Assembly (NCBI GenBank): GCA_036847185.1
Contig: DAIUAM010000028.1
Coordinates: 1 to 45,549 of the forward strand
Direction: 5' to 3'
Length of the DNA stretch: 45,549 nucleotides
Source: UBA4738 sp002413305
GTDB taxonomy: Bacteria > Actinomycetota > UBA4738
Shown: piece by piece, positions 1 to 7,960 of the stretch
Position numbering within the stretch: position 1 is the first letter of the stretch
How the letters are laid out: each line of letters begins with the position of its first letter
The notes under the pieces: generated by a model
What the model saw: the letters and a program-made list of their open reading frames with translations, nothing else
Told to the model about the DNA's origin: nothing
The model's database searches: none
Program-made: the position numbers and the translations under genes

Positions 1-71
1 GTGAGCCTGGTGCGCTCCTTGCTTCGCTCCGTGGAACCTTCCTCGGGACGCAACCTCGGGGCGGCTGATCT
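1..71. other. 5' edge, no gene assigned
   Basis: One forward frame is open from base 1 to a TGA at 73-75. Its short translation does not resemble the end of TruA or L17, the genes usually found upstream of rplM in Actinomycetota. I see no convincing gene end here; it is treated as sequence upstream of the rplM promoter. Confidence 0.3.
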
Positions 72-101
72 TTGACGCCTCAGAAGCGTGCCAGGTAGAC
101 T
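72..101 (+). promoter_or_regulatory. rplM promoter
   Basis: A -35 box TTGACG (72-77) and a -10 box TAGACT (96-101) are separated by 18 bp. This predicts transcription from about position 108, which excludes the GTG at 105 as the rplM start and favours the ATG at 135 or 141. Confidence 0.7.
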
Positions 102-108
102 GCTGTGT

Positions 109-134
109 CGGCCGTGCTCCGGCCGCTTTTCTTG
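109..134 (+). promoter_or_regulatory. hairpin plus T-rich tract in the rplM leader
   Basis: CGGCCG (109-114) pairs with CGGCCG (120-125) around a 5-nt loop and is followed by CTTTTCTTG. It begins at the predicted transcription start and ends next to the start codon. It looks like a small intrinsic terminator or a site for translational autocontrol; function is inferred only. Confidence 0.4.
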
Positions 135-140
135 ATGCCA

Positions 141-941
141 ATGAAGACTTTCTCGCCGAAGCCGCGTGACATCGAGCGTCGCTGGTACGTCATCGACGCT
201 GATGGTGTCGTGCTGGGCCGGCTGGCCTCCGAAGTCGCCAAGATCCTTCGCGGCAAGCACAAGCCGATCTTCGCTCCGCACATGGACACCGGCGACCACG
301 TCATCGTGATCAACGCCCGTGGGGTCCGCATCACCGGCGGCAAGGAGACGAAGAAATTCGCCTACCACCATTCGGGGTACCCGGGCGGCCTACGCGCGAC
401 GAACTACGGCGACCTCTTGAGCACGCGGCCCACGATGGCCGTCGAGAAGGCCATCAAGGGCATGCTCCCGAAGAACCGCCTCGGTCGCCAGATGGCCACC
501 AAGCTTCAGGTCTACGAGGGCGCGGAGCATCCCCACCAGGCCCAGAAGCCGGTCGCGCTCGGGCTGGGCGAGATCCCGAAATTGGAAGGGCTGCCCGAGC
601 CGAAGCCGAAGCCCCCCCCCAAGCACAAGACCGAGAAGGCAGGGCACGCGGCCAGGGAAAGAGGGGAGACGACCGGCTCGGCCTCGGCCCAGGCTGGGCC
701 AACGGCCACGCGAGCCAAGGCCGGAGCGGCGCGGGCCAAGGCGGAGACGCGCGCCAAGGCAGGCGACATGCCCGCGAGCGCCGGGGTGCTACGTGGCACG
801 AAGAAGGATGCACCGGCCGCGCCCCGTGCTCGCAAGAAGGCGACCAAGCCTGTCGAGGCGTTCGTCGTGTCCGAGGCCGGTGGCGAAAAGCCTGACAGCG
901 AGAAGCGGACCCGCCGGTCCAGGGCGAAGAAGGAGTCGTAG
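141..941 (+). CDS. rplM: 50S ribosomal protein L13 with long basic C-terminal tail
   Basis: L13 is an early-assembling protein of the large ribosomal subunit. Residues 1-147 match the family: the N-terminal FSPKP and WYVIDADG segments, the VVLGRLAS motif and the GMLPKNRLGRQ segment near residues 107-118. The usual protein is about 147 residues; this one is 266. The extra ~120 residues are rich in Ala, Lys, Arg and Pro, with repeats of RAKAG type, and look disordered and nucleic-acid binding. ATG codons lie at 135 and 141; 141 gives the canonical N-terminus, and neither has a clear ribosome binding site. The gene sits behind its own promoter and is immediately followed by rpsI, the conserved L13-S9 operon. 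The identity is certain; the role of the tail is unknown. Confidence 0.97.
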   Translation: MKTFSPKPRDIERRWYVIDADGVVLGRLASEVAKILRGKHKPIFAPHMDTGDHVIVINARGVRITGGKETKKFAYHHSGYPGGLRATNYGDLLSTRPTMAVEKAIKGMLPKNRLGRQMATKLQVYEGAEHPHQAQKPVALGLGEIPKLEGLPEPKPKPPPKHKTEKAGHAARERGETTGSASAQAGPTATRAKAGAARAKAETRAKAGDMPASAGVLRGTKKDAPAAPRARKKATKPVEAFVVSEAGGEKPDSEKRTRRSRAKKES

Positions 942-1346
942 GTGGCGCAGCAGGACGTGCAGGATCGATCGCTCGGGACCGGGCGCCGCAAGGAAGCCGT
1001 GGCGAGGGTTCGTCTCCAACCGGGCACCGGGCAGTTCAGTCTGAACGGGCGGTCGCTCGAGGACTACTTCCCCTCCCGCACCCATCGGATGCTGGTGGCG
1101 GCCCCGCTTCGCGTTGCAGGGCTGGAGAAGGAATTCGATGTGTTCGCCCACCTGAGCGGGGGCGGGGTGGCCGGGCAGGCCGGCGCCCTCCGGCACGGCA
1201 TCGCCCGGGCGCTCATCGAACGCGATCCCGAGCTCCGCCCGCCGCTCAAGGCCGAGGGCCTGCTGACCCGGGACGCTCGCGAGAAGGAACGGCGCAAGTA
1301 CGGCTTGAAGAAGGCTCGCAAGGCACCGCAGTACTCGAAGCGCTAG
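942..1346 (+). CDS. rpsI: 30S ribosomal protein S9
   Basis: S9 is a small-subunit protein whose C-terminal tail reaches the P-site tRNA. The 134-residue product has the family signature GTGRRKEAVARVRL near the N-terminus, the GGGVAGQAGALRHGIARAL segment, and the typical basic end KKARKAPQYSKR. The GTG start at 942 directly follows the rplM stop, so the two are co-transcribed and probably translationally coupled. The stop codon overlaps the stop of the convergent DUF2007 gene through a shared CTAG (1343-1346). Length is normal for the family. Confidence 0.98.
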   Translation: MAQQDVQDRSLGTGRRKEAVARVRLQPGTGQFSLNGRSLEDYFPSRTHRMLVAAPLRVAGLEKEFDVFAHLSGGGVAGQAGALRHGIARALIERDPELRPPLKAEGLLTRDAREKERRKYGLKKARKAPQYSKR

Positions 1347-1633
1347 GGCTGCTCTTCGGCCGGCTCGTCGCCGACCTCGAGGCTGTGCGTTCGGATCTCC
1401 TCGACCAGGGCCCGGGACTGTATCTCGAACTCCTCCGGGACCCACAGCTCCATCGGGCCGGATCGGTACGGGCCCTCAGTCTCGCCCTTCGCCAGGACCG
1501 GAACCTGCTCGGACTCGAACAGGCCCTTCACCAGCAGCCCCTCGGGGATGCTGGCGGCGGTGAACACCAGGACGAGTCGCCCGGACGGGGCCGGCTGGGG
1601 GTCGGTCGGGTCGATACCCGTAAGATAGCCCAT
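1343..1633 (-). CDS. DUF2007 putative signal-transducing protein
   Basis: This 96-residue product matches the DUF2007 pattern. It has a beta strand LVLVFTAAS, a helix with EGLLVKGLFESEQVPVL, then MELWVPEEFE followed by a short helix. Family members are small ferredoxin-like-fold proteins of unknown function, sometimes found near signalling or zinc-ribbon domains. The ATG at 1633 gives a sensible N-terminus, but it lies only one base from the GTG of divergent glmM, so the start could be further inside. The gene fills the space between rpsI and glmM on the opposite strand and ends tail-to-tail with rpsI. The reading frame is convincing; the function is unknown. Confidence 0.7.
   Translation of the reverse strand: MGYLTGIDPTDPQPAPSGRLVLVFTAASIPEGLLVKGLFESEQVPVLAKGETEGPYRSGPMELWVPEEFEIQSRALVEEIRTHSLEVGDEPAEEQP
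1621..1626 (+). promoter_or_regulatory. -10 box of glmM, leaderless
   Basis: TAAGAT lies 8 nt before the glmM GTG at 1635, placing the transcription start at about 1633-1635. No ribosome binding site precedes the GTG. The box sits inside the first codons of the opposite-strand DUF2007 gene. No clear -35 box is visible. Confidence 0.55.
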
Positions 1634-1634
1634 C

Positions 1635-2978
1635 GTGCCAAGGCTGTTCGGGACCGATGGCGTGCGCGGCGTGGCCGGACGCGACCTCACCGGCGAACTG
1701 GCCTACCGTCTAGGGAGGGCCGCGGTGGCCGCCCTGATCGAGCGCGGGGACCGGCAGCCCGCCATCGCCATCGGGCGGGACACCCGCGCGTCGGGTGAGT
1801 TCCTGGAGGCCGCCCTGGCGGCCGGTGTCTGTTCGGCCGGAGGGGACGCGATCCTGTTCGGGGTGGTCACCACCCCCGCCGTCGCCTTCCTGACGCCGGA
1901 CCTGCGGGCCCAGGCCGGTGCCGTGATCTCGGCCTCGCACAATCCGGCCGAGGACAATGGGATCAAGTTCTTCAGTGGCAGTGGCTACAAGCTTCCCGAC
2001 GAGGTCGAGGACGAGATCGAAGCCGTCGCCCTGGCCGACGGGGGTCCCCGGCCGGCCGGGCGAGGGATCGGGCGCATCGTGCAGGTCCCCGACGCGGGCG
2101 AGCGGTACCTGCGCCACTTGGTGGACAACGCGGCCGGACGTCTGGACGGCCTGCGGGTCGTGGTCGACTGCGCCAACGGTTCGGCCTCGGGGGTCGCGCC
2201 GGAGCTGCTCACGCGCCTGGGGGCCGACGTGATCGCGATCAACGACCAGCCCGACGGCTGGAACATCAACGACGGCTCTGGCGCGACCCACCCCGAGGTG
2301 GTGGCCATGGCCGTCGTGGAGCACGACGCAGACGCCGGCGTGGCCCACGACGGGGACGCCGACCGGGCGATCTTCGCCGATGCGGAGGGCAGGATCGTTG
2401 ACGGCGACCACGTCCTTGCGGCCTGCGCGCTGGACCTGGAGGAACAGGGCGAGCTGGTCGGCAGCACGGTCGTGTCGACCGTCATGGCGAACCTCGGCTT
2501 CCGCCGGTGCATGGAGGAGGCCGGGATCAAGGTGGTGGAGACGAAGGTCGGCGACCGCTATGTGCTCGAGGAGATGGTCCGGTGCGGGGCGGTCCTGGGC
2601 GGCGAGCAATCCGGGCATGTGATCTTCCTCTCGCACGCGACCACTGGCGACGGGCTGCTCACAGCGGTGCAGTTCCTGGGCCTGGCCCGCCGGAAGGGGT
2701 GGACCGTCGCGGAGCTGGCCGGTGCCATGCGGAAGTTCCCGCAGATCCTGGAGAACGTCCGCGTGGGCGACCGAGCCGGCCTGGAGAGCGCGGATCCCGT
2801 GTGGCGGGTGGTCCGGGAGGCCGAAGGCCGCCTCGGGGAGCGGGGCCGGGTCCTGGTGCGAGCGTCCGGTACCGAGCCCCTGATCCGTGTGATGGTGGAG
2901 GCTCCCACCGAGGACGAGGCTCGCCTCCACACGACGGCCATCGTGGAGGCCGTCCGGGGCGCGCTCGGTCCGTCCTGA
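1635..2978 (+). CDS. glmM: phosphoglucosamine mutase
   Basis: GlmM interconverts glucosamine-6-phosphate and glucosamine-1-phosphate on the way to UDP-GlcNAc for peptidoglycan. The 447-residue length is normal. The N-terminus RLFGTDGVRG is the family hallmark and fixes the GTG start at 1635. The phosphoserine loop is SASHNPAEDNG with the catalytic Ser at residue 101. The metal-binding loop DGDADR is at 239-244, a sugar-specificity loop GGEQSGH follows, and the C-terminal phosphate loop is RASGTEPLIRVM. It follows rplM-rpsI, as in many Actinomycetota, and precedes glmS, which makes its substrate. The start has no Shine-Dalgarno sequence and sits behind a -10 box, so the message is probably leaderless. 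Confidence 0.97.
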   Translation: MPRLFGTDGVRGVAGRDLTGELAYRLGRAAVAALIERGDRQPAIAIGRDTRASGEFLEAALAAGVCSAGGDAILFGVVTTPAVAFLTPDLRAQAGAVISASHNPAEDNGIKFFSGSGYKLPDEVEDEIEAVALADGGPRPAGRGIGRIVQVPDAGERYLRHLVDNAAGRLDGLRVVVDCANGSASGVAPELLTRLGADVIAINDQPDGWNINDGSGATHPEVVAMAVVEHDADAGVAHDGDADRAIFADAEGRIVDGDHVLAACALDLEEQGELVGSTVVSTVMANLGFRRCMEEAGIKVVETKVGDRYVLEEMVRCGAVLGGEQSGHVIFLSHATTGDGLLTAVQFLGLARRKGWTVAELAGAMRKFPQILENVRVGDRAGLESADPVWRVVREAEGRLGERGRVLVRASGTEPLIRVMVEAPTEDEARLHTTAIVEAVRGALGPS

Positions 2979-3030
2979 CCGCGGCTTCCCGGGGGGAGAC
3001 CAAGCGAGCCCGGGGTACCATGGACCTCTC

Positions 3031-4857
3031 ATGTGCGGGATCGTCGGCTACGTGGGGCCCGATGCGGCCCTTCCCATCATCATCGAGGGCCTCCGGCGCC
3101 TCGAGTACCGCGGCTACGACTCTGCTGGGGTGGCCGTCATGGACGGCTCCCTGACCGTCGTCAAGAAGAAGGGCAAGCTCAGCGAGCTGGAGGGCGCGCT
3201 TGCTGAACACGGCGCGCTTGACGGACGGGTCGGGATGGGCCACACGCGGTGGGCCACCCACGGGCCGCCCAACGATGTCAACGCCCACCCGCACGTCGAC
3301 TGTTCGAACCGGATCGCGGTCATCCACAACGGCATCATCGAAAACTTCCACACGCTCCAGGCCCGGTTGTCGAAGGCGGGCCACACGCTGGTCTCCGAGA
3401 CCGACACCGAATGCGTCGCCCACCTGATCGAGGAGCTGTACGAGGGCGACCTGGCCACGGCGGTTCGGCGGGCTGTCAGGGAGCTGACCGGCGCCTACGC
3501 GCTGGTCGTCACCTGCACGGAAGAGCCCGACGTCGTGGTCGGGGTCCGGGTGGCCTCGCCGCTGGTGATCGGGCTCGGGGAGGGCGAGAACCTGGTCGCG
3601 TCGGGCATCCCGGCGGTCATGCAGCGGACCCGCGAGATCGTGGCTCTCGACGACGGCCAGATGGTCGAGGTCCGGGCGGACGGCGTCCGGGTCACCGATC
3701 TGGACGGCCTCCAGGTCGAGCTCCGGCCCTTCCACGTCGACTGGAATCTCGAAGCCGCCCAGAAGTCCGGCTTCGACGACTTCATGCGGAAGGAGATCCA
3801 CGAGCAGCCGGTGGCGATCCGGGACACGCTGCGGGGGCGCTTCGACACCCGCGGATGGCTCGCCCTGGACGACCTGTGGATGCGCGAGGACCAGATTCAG
3901 GACGTGAACAAGGTGTTCGTCGTGGCATGCGGGACGGCGTTCCATTCGGGCATGGTCGCGAAGTACGCGATCGAGCACTGGACCCGGCTCCCGGTGGAGA
4001 TCGAGATCGCCAGCGAGTTCCGGTACCGGGACCCGGTGCTGGACGCGAACACACTGACCCTCGGCGTCTCCCAGTCGGGCGAGACCATCGACACGCTGCA
4101 GGCCGTGCGCCACGCCCGCCAGCAGGGTTCGCACGTCATCGCCATCACGAACACGGTGGGTTCCACGATCGCCCGGGAGTCCGACGGCGTGCTGTACACG
4201 CACGCCGGGCCCGAGATCTGCGTGGCGGCGACGAAGACGTTCACCACCCAGATGGTCGCCCTTCACCTGGTCGCTCTCTACCTGGCCCAGGTGCGGGGGA
4301 CGATGTTCCCCGTGGAGATCTCGGGCACCGTCGACCTCCTCCAGGACCTCCCCGGGCAGGTCGAGAGCGCCCTCGCGTTGGAGCCGCAGGTCCGTGGGCT
4401 GGCCGAGCGCTTCGCCGAGGCCCGGGACGTGCTGTTCATCGGCCGTCACACCGGCTACCCGGCGGCCCTGGAGGGCGCGCTCAAGCTGAAAGAGATCTCC
4501 TACATCCACGCCGAGGGCTACCCGGCCGGTGAGCTGAAGCACGGGCCGATCGCGCTGGTCGAAGAGGGCACCCCGGTGGTGGCCATCGCCACCGACTGCC
4601 ACGTCTACCCCAAGGTGATCTCGAACATCCAGGAGGTGAAGGCCCGGGGGGCGGAGGTGGTGGCCATCGCCACCGAGGGCGACGAGCAGATCGGCGCGGT
4701 CGCCGACCACGTGCTGTTCGTCCCGAAGACCCACGAGCTCTTCTCGCCGGTGGTGGTGACCGTGCCGCTCCAGCTGTTCGCCTACCACATCGCCAAGCTG
4801 CGCGGTTGCGACGTCGACCAGCCGCGCAACCTGGCGAAGAGCGTGACGGTGGAGTGA
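3031..4857 (+). CDS. glmS: glutamine--fructose-6-phosphate aminotransferase (isomerizing)
   Basis: GlmS makes glucosamine-6-phosphate from fructose-6-phosphate and glutamine, the committed step to UDP-GlcNAc. The 608-residue product begins MCGIVGYVG, so Cys2 is exposed as the glutaminase nucleophile after Met removal. Residues 1-220 form the class II glutaminase domain, with TRWATHG and NGIIEN motifs. Two SIS sugar-isomerase domains follow, with SQSGETIDTL and the conserved end DQPRNLAKSVTVE. A TACCAT sequence at 3016-3021 ends 9 nt before the ATG, so this transcript may also be leaderless. It is followed at 10 nt by acpS. No glmS ribozyme is visible in the short upstream gap. Confidence 0.98.
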   Translation: MCGIVGYVGPDAALPIIIEGLRRLEYRGYDSAGVAVMDGSLTVVKKKGKLSELEGALAEHGALDGRVGMGHTRWATHGPPNDVNAHPHVDCSNRIAVIHNGIIENFHTLQARLSKAGHTLVSETDTECVAHLIEELYEGDLATAVRRAVRELTGAYALVVTCTEEPDVVVGVRVASPLVIGLGEGENLVASGIPAVMQRTREIVALDDGQMVEVRADGVRVTDLDGLQVELRPFHVDWNLEAAQKSGFDDFMRKEIHEQPVAIRDTLRGRFDTRGWLALDDLWMREDQIQDVNKVFVVACGTAFHSGMVAKYAIEHWTRLPVEIEIASEFRYRDPVLDANTLTLGVSQSGETIDTLQAVRHARQQGSHVIAITNTVGSTIARESDGVLYTHAGPEICVAATKTFTTQMVALHLVALYLAQVRGTMFPVEISGTVDLLQDLPGQVESALALEPQVRGLAERFAEARDVLFIGRHTGYPAALEGALKLKEISYIHAEGYPAGELKHGPIALVEEGTPVVAIATDCHVYPKVISNIQEVKARGAEVVAIATEGDEQIGAVADHVLFVPKTHELFSPVVVTVPLQLFAYHIAKLRGCDVDQPRNLAKSVTVE

Positions 4858-4867
4858 GGGAACGCCT

Positions 4868-5242
4868 GTGGACGTGGTGGGGATCGGCGTCGACCTGGTC
4901 GACGTCGAACGGGTCCGCCGCCTGTTGACCCGGCGGTCCACGTTCGCCGAACGTGTCTTCACCCCGGACGAGATCGCCTACTGTTCCCGGCAAGCGTCCC
5001 CGGCCGAGTGTTTCGCGGCCAGGTGGGCGGCCCGGGAGGCGTGCCGGAAGGCCCTGGGAGGCGTGCGCGAGATGCGGTGGCACGACGTGAAGGTCGAACG
5101 GGCTCCCACGGGTGCTCCCAGCCTGGCGCTGTCGGGCAGCTCGCTGGCCCGCGCCCGGGCCCTGGGCGTATCCGACGTGATGGTGGCGCTCACGCACGAG
5201 CGCACGATGGCCGCAGCGTTCTGCCTTGCGGTGCGGTCGTGA
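4868..5242 (+). CDS. acpS: holo-[acyl-carrier-protein] synthase
   Basis: AcpS transfers 4'-phosphopantetheine from coenzyme A to the serine of acyl carrier protein, activating fatty acid synthesis. The 124-residue product is of normal length. It shows the N-terminal GIGVDLVDVERV motif, with the metal-binding Asp, and the helix FAARWAAREACRKALGG, with the conserved Glu and Lys. The GTG start at 4868 lies 10 nt after glmS. It sits in the conserved actinobacterial order glmS-acpS-nnr-alr. Confidence 0.95.
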   Translation: MDVVGIGVDLVDVERVRRLLTRRSTFAERVFTPDEIAYCSRQASPAECFAARWAAREACRKALGGVREMRWHDVKVERAPTGAPSLALSGSSLARARALGVSDVMVALTHERTMAAAFCLAVRS

Positions 5243-5273
5243 GCCCGACCTTCGCGCCGGTGTCGGCCCGCTG

Positions 5274-6812
5274 ATGCTCCCGATCCTCACCCCCCAGGAG
5301 AGCGCCGCCCTCGACGCGGCCAGCCGGGAACAGGGAGTCACGGTGGAGACCCTGATGGAGAACGCGGGCCGGGCGGTCGCCCTGGCGGCGACCGGGGTGG
5401 CGGAGGGCGCCTACGGGATGCGGGCGGTCGTGCTGTGCGGGACCGGGAACAACGGCGGCGACGCCTTGGTCGCGGCGCGGTACCTGGAACGCTGGGGGAT
5501 GGGCGTCACCGCGCTCCTCTTGGCGCGGCCGGGCGAGATTCGCGGCGCGGCGGCCGCGAACTTCCGCCGGTTCGCCGTCACCGGGGGCCGGTGGCACCGG
5601 TTCTCAACTGCCCGGCTGCAGCGGGAGCTGGCCCGGGCGGACGTGGCGGTGGACGGCATCTTCGGGACCGGCTTCCACGGAGCGGTGGAGGGGGACGCGG
5701 CCGCGGCCATCGAGATCCTGAACGCCTCGACCGTCCCCGCGGTGGCCGTCGACATCCCCTCGGGCGTGGAGGGGGCCACGGGGGCGGTTCGAACCCTGGC
5801 GGTCGTCGCCGACCGGACCGTCACGTTCGGTGCGCTGAAGCCCGGCCTGGTCTTCTACCCGGGGGCGGAGATGGCAGGCGATGTCGAGGTGGCCCGCATC
5901 GGCTTCCCGGACGGACTGGTTCGAAGCGACCTGGGGCTGATGCAGCGCGAGGACCTGGCCGCCCTGCTGGTTCCGCGGGGCGCGGAGAGCCACAAGCGGG
6001 AGGCCGGGTACGTGCTGGTGCTGGCCGGTTCGCGGGCGATGACGGGTGCGGCCATCCTGGCGGCGACGTCGGCTTACCGGGCCGGGGCCGGCCTGGTGAC
6101 GGTGGCCGTCCCGGAGGGCATCCTCCGGGTGGTCCAGGGCGCGATCACCGAGGCCACGTTCCTTCCCCTCCCAGAGACCGGCGAGGGCTCGGTGTCCGAG
6201 GCGGCCTGGCCGGTGCTTCGCGAACGACTGGACGGCGCCGGCGCTGCGGCCGTCGGGCCCGGGCTCTCGACCGACGAGGAGACATCCGCAGTGGTCCGGC
6301 GGCTGGTGGCCGAGTCGCCGGTACCCTTCGTCCTGGACGCCGACGGCCTGAACGCGTTCGCGGGGCGGGCCGGCGGGCTGGCGGATCGATCGTCACCGAT
6401 GGTCATCACGCCGCACGCAGGGGAGTTCGGCCGGCTGACCGGCCTCGACCCGAGGGCGGTCATCGCTGACCGGGTGGGGCACGCCCGGAAGGCGGCGTCG
6501 GATTTCCGGTGCACGGTCCTGCTGAAGGGCTCGCGCACGGTGGTCGCCGAGCCGGAGGGGCGGGCCTGGGTGAACCCGACCGGAGGGCCGTACCTGGCCA
6601 CAGGAGGGACCGGCGACGTGCTGACCGGGGCGATCGCGGCGTTCCTGGCCCGAAGGCTCGAGGCGCCCGACGCGGCCAGGCTCGGGGCGTTCGCGCACGG
6701 CCTGGCGGGCGGGATGGCAGCCGGCGAGCTCGGCGATGGGACCACCGCTGGCGACGTCCTGGCCATGTTGCCCGAGGCGATCGGCAGGGTTCGGGACGGA
6801 GCCCCGGGCTGA
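5274..6812 (+). CDS. nnr: bifunctional NAD(P)HX epimerase / ADP-dependent dehydratase
   Basis: This enzyme repairs hydrated, damaged NADH and NADPH. Residues 1-210 are a YjeF_N epimerase domain with the LMENAGRAVA and GTGNNGGDALVAARYL motifs. Residues from about 225 to the end are a ribokinase-like dehydratase domain with the ATP-site motif GGTGDVLTGAIAAFLA and the HAGEFGRL segment. The 512-residue length fits the fused form. The ATG at 5274 is preferred to an earlier in-frame TTG at 5226, which would overlap acpS and add residues unlike the family. The alr start follows 2 nt after the stop, indicating one operon. Confidence 0.95.
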   Translation: MLPILTPQESAALDAASREQGVTVETLMENAGRAVALAATGVAEGAYGMRAVVLCGTGNNGGDALVAARYLERWGMGVTALLLARPGEIRGAAAANFRRFAVTGGRWHRFSTARLQRELARADVAVDGIFGTGFHGAVEGDAAAAIEILNASTVPAVAVDIPSGVEGATGAVRTLAVVADRTVTFGALKPGLVFYPGAEMAGDVEVARIGFPDGLVRSDLGLMQREDLAALLVPRGAESHKREAGYVLVLAGSRAMTGAAILAATSAYRAGAGLVTVAVPEGILRVVQGAITEATFLPLPETGEGSVSEAAWPVLRERLDGAGAAAVGPGLSTDEETSAVVRRLVAESPVPFVLDADGLNAFAGRAGGLADRSSPMVITPHAGEFGRLTGLDPRAVIADRVGHARKAASDFRCTVLLKGSRTVVAEPEGRAWVNPTGGPYLATGGTGDVLTGAIAAFLARRLEAPDAARLGAFAHGLAGGMAAGELGDGTTAGDVLAMLPEAIGRVRDGAPG

Positions 6813-6814
6813 AG

Positions 6815-7960
6815 GTGTTCGCACGAGGCGCGGCCGGGGTTCGCTACCGCCCGACGGTGGCCGTGATCGACCTCGAGGCGGTCCGGCACAACGTCCGGTT
6901 GCTGAAGCCGGACGAGGTGGGCTTCATGGCGGTGGTGAAGGCCGACGGCTACGGCCACGGCGACGTCGAGGTGGCCCGCGCGGCGCTCCAGGCGGGGGCG
7001 ACGTGGCTGGGGGTGGCGCTGGTCGAAGAGGGGGTCGGACTCCGGGAGGCGGACATCGAGGCCCCGATCCTGGTGCTCACCCAGTTCCCGCCCGGTTCCG
7101 AAGCGGACGCCTTGGAGGCGCGGCTCACGCCGACCCTGTACACCGACGTGGGCCTTCGGAGGCTGGCTGCCGCCGCCGCCTCCCGGCCCGACCGGGGACC
7201 GCTCGGCGTCCACGTGAAGGTCGACACCGGCATGCACCGGGTCGGACTCCCGCCCGAGCGGGCCACCGGCTTCGTGCGGGACGTGGCGGACGCGGGGTTC
7301 GTCGTGGAGGGGCTGTGGACGCACTTCGCGAAGTCCGAGGACCTCGCGGACCCGTTCACAGAGGAACAGACCCGGCGGTTCCGGCAGGTCGTGGCCGATG
7401 TGCGCGCCGAAGGCGTGCGGCCGCGAGCGCTCCACGCGGCGAACAGTGCCGCGGCCATGGCCCTTCCCGCCACGTGGTTCGACCTGCTTCGGGTCGGGGT
7501 CGCCATGTACGGGCTCCCGCCGGGACCCGGCCTCCCGAAGGCCTCGGAGCTCCGTCCGGCCATGTCGTGGAAGAGCGCGGTGGCTCTTGCCAAACGGGTC
7601 GGCGCGGGCGAGGGCCTTTCGTACGGGCTGACCCACCGGCTGGACCGCGAGGCCACGGTGGCCACCGTCCCCGTCGGGTACGCGGACGGCTACGGCCGGC
7701 TGATGGGGAACCGGTCCGAGGTCCTGATCCGTGGGAGGCGGTACCGTGTGGCCGGAACGGTGACCATGGACCAGCTGCTGGTGGAGTGCGGCGACGACCC
7801 CATCGCCGAGGGAGATGAGGTCGTGCTGATCGGACGGCAGGGTTCGGAGGAGGTCACGGCCGGCGAGCTGGCCGGGCTCCTCGGCACGATCGCCTACGAG
7901 GTGGTATGCGGGGTGAGCGAACGGGTGCCGCGCGAGTTCGTGGGGGGGAAGGCGGAGTGA
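6815..7960 (+). CDS. alr: alanine racemase
   Basis: Alr is the PLP enzyme that makes D-alanine for peptidoglycan. The motif AVVKADGYGHG carries the PLP lysine at residue 42. The second catalytic residue is the Tyr of LSYGLTH, followed by VPVGYADGYGR, a family signature. The 381-residue product is of normal length. The GTG at 6815, 2 nt after the preceding stop, gives a normal N-terminus. The last codons overlap the next gene through GTGA, suggesting translational coupling. With glmM and glmS it makes this region a supply line for cell-wall precursors. Confidence 0.97.
   Translation: MFARGAAGVRYRPTVAVIDLEAVRHNVRLLKPDEVGFMAVVKADGYGHGDVEVARAALQAGATWLGVALVEEGVGLREADIEAPILVLTQFPPGSEADALEARLTPTLYTDVGLRRLAAAAASRPDRGPLGVHVKVDTGMHRVGLPPERATGFVRDVADAGFVVEGLWTHFAKSEDLADPFTEEQTRRFRQVVADVRAEGVRPRALHAANSAAAMALPATWFDLLRVGVAMYGLPPGPGLPKASELRPAMSWKSAVALAKRVGAGEGLSYGLTHRLDREATVATVPVGYADGYGRLMGNRSEVLIRGRRYRVAGTVTMDQLLVECGDDPIAEGDEVVLIGRQGSEEVTAGELAGLLGTIAYEVVCGVSERVPREFVGGKAE

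Noticed and set aside
1..75. C-terminal fragment of truA or rplQ at the left edge
   Set aside because: Synteny would predict it, but none of the frames gives a recognisable ending of either protein.
105..140. Upstream GTG start for L13 at 105
   Set aside because: The predicted transcription start is about 108, and the extra 12 residues do not resemble any L13 N-terminus.
2659..4962. Very long reverse-strand open frame opposite glmM/glmS
   Set aside because: It is antisense to two certain genes, its product is low-complexity (His/Asp/Arg/Val/Gly-rich) and it has no domain. Such frames are expected opposite GC-rich genes; the same applies to the reverse frame 17865-20105 opposite groESL and many others.
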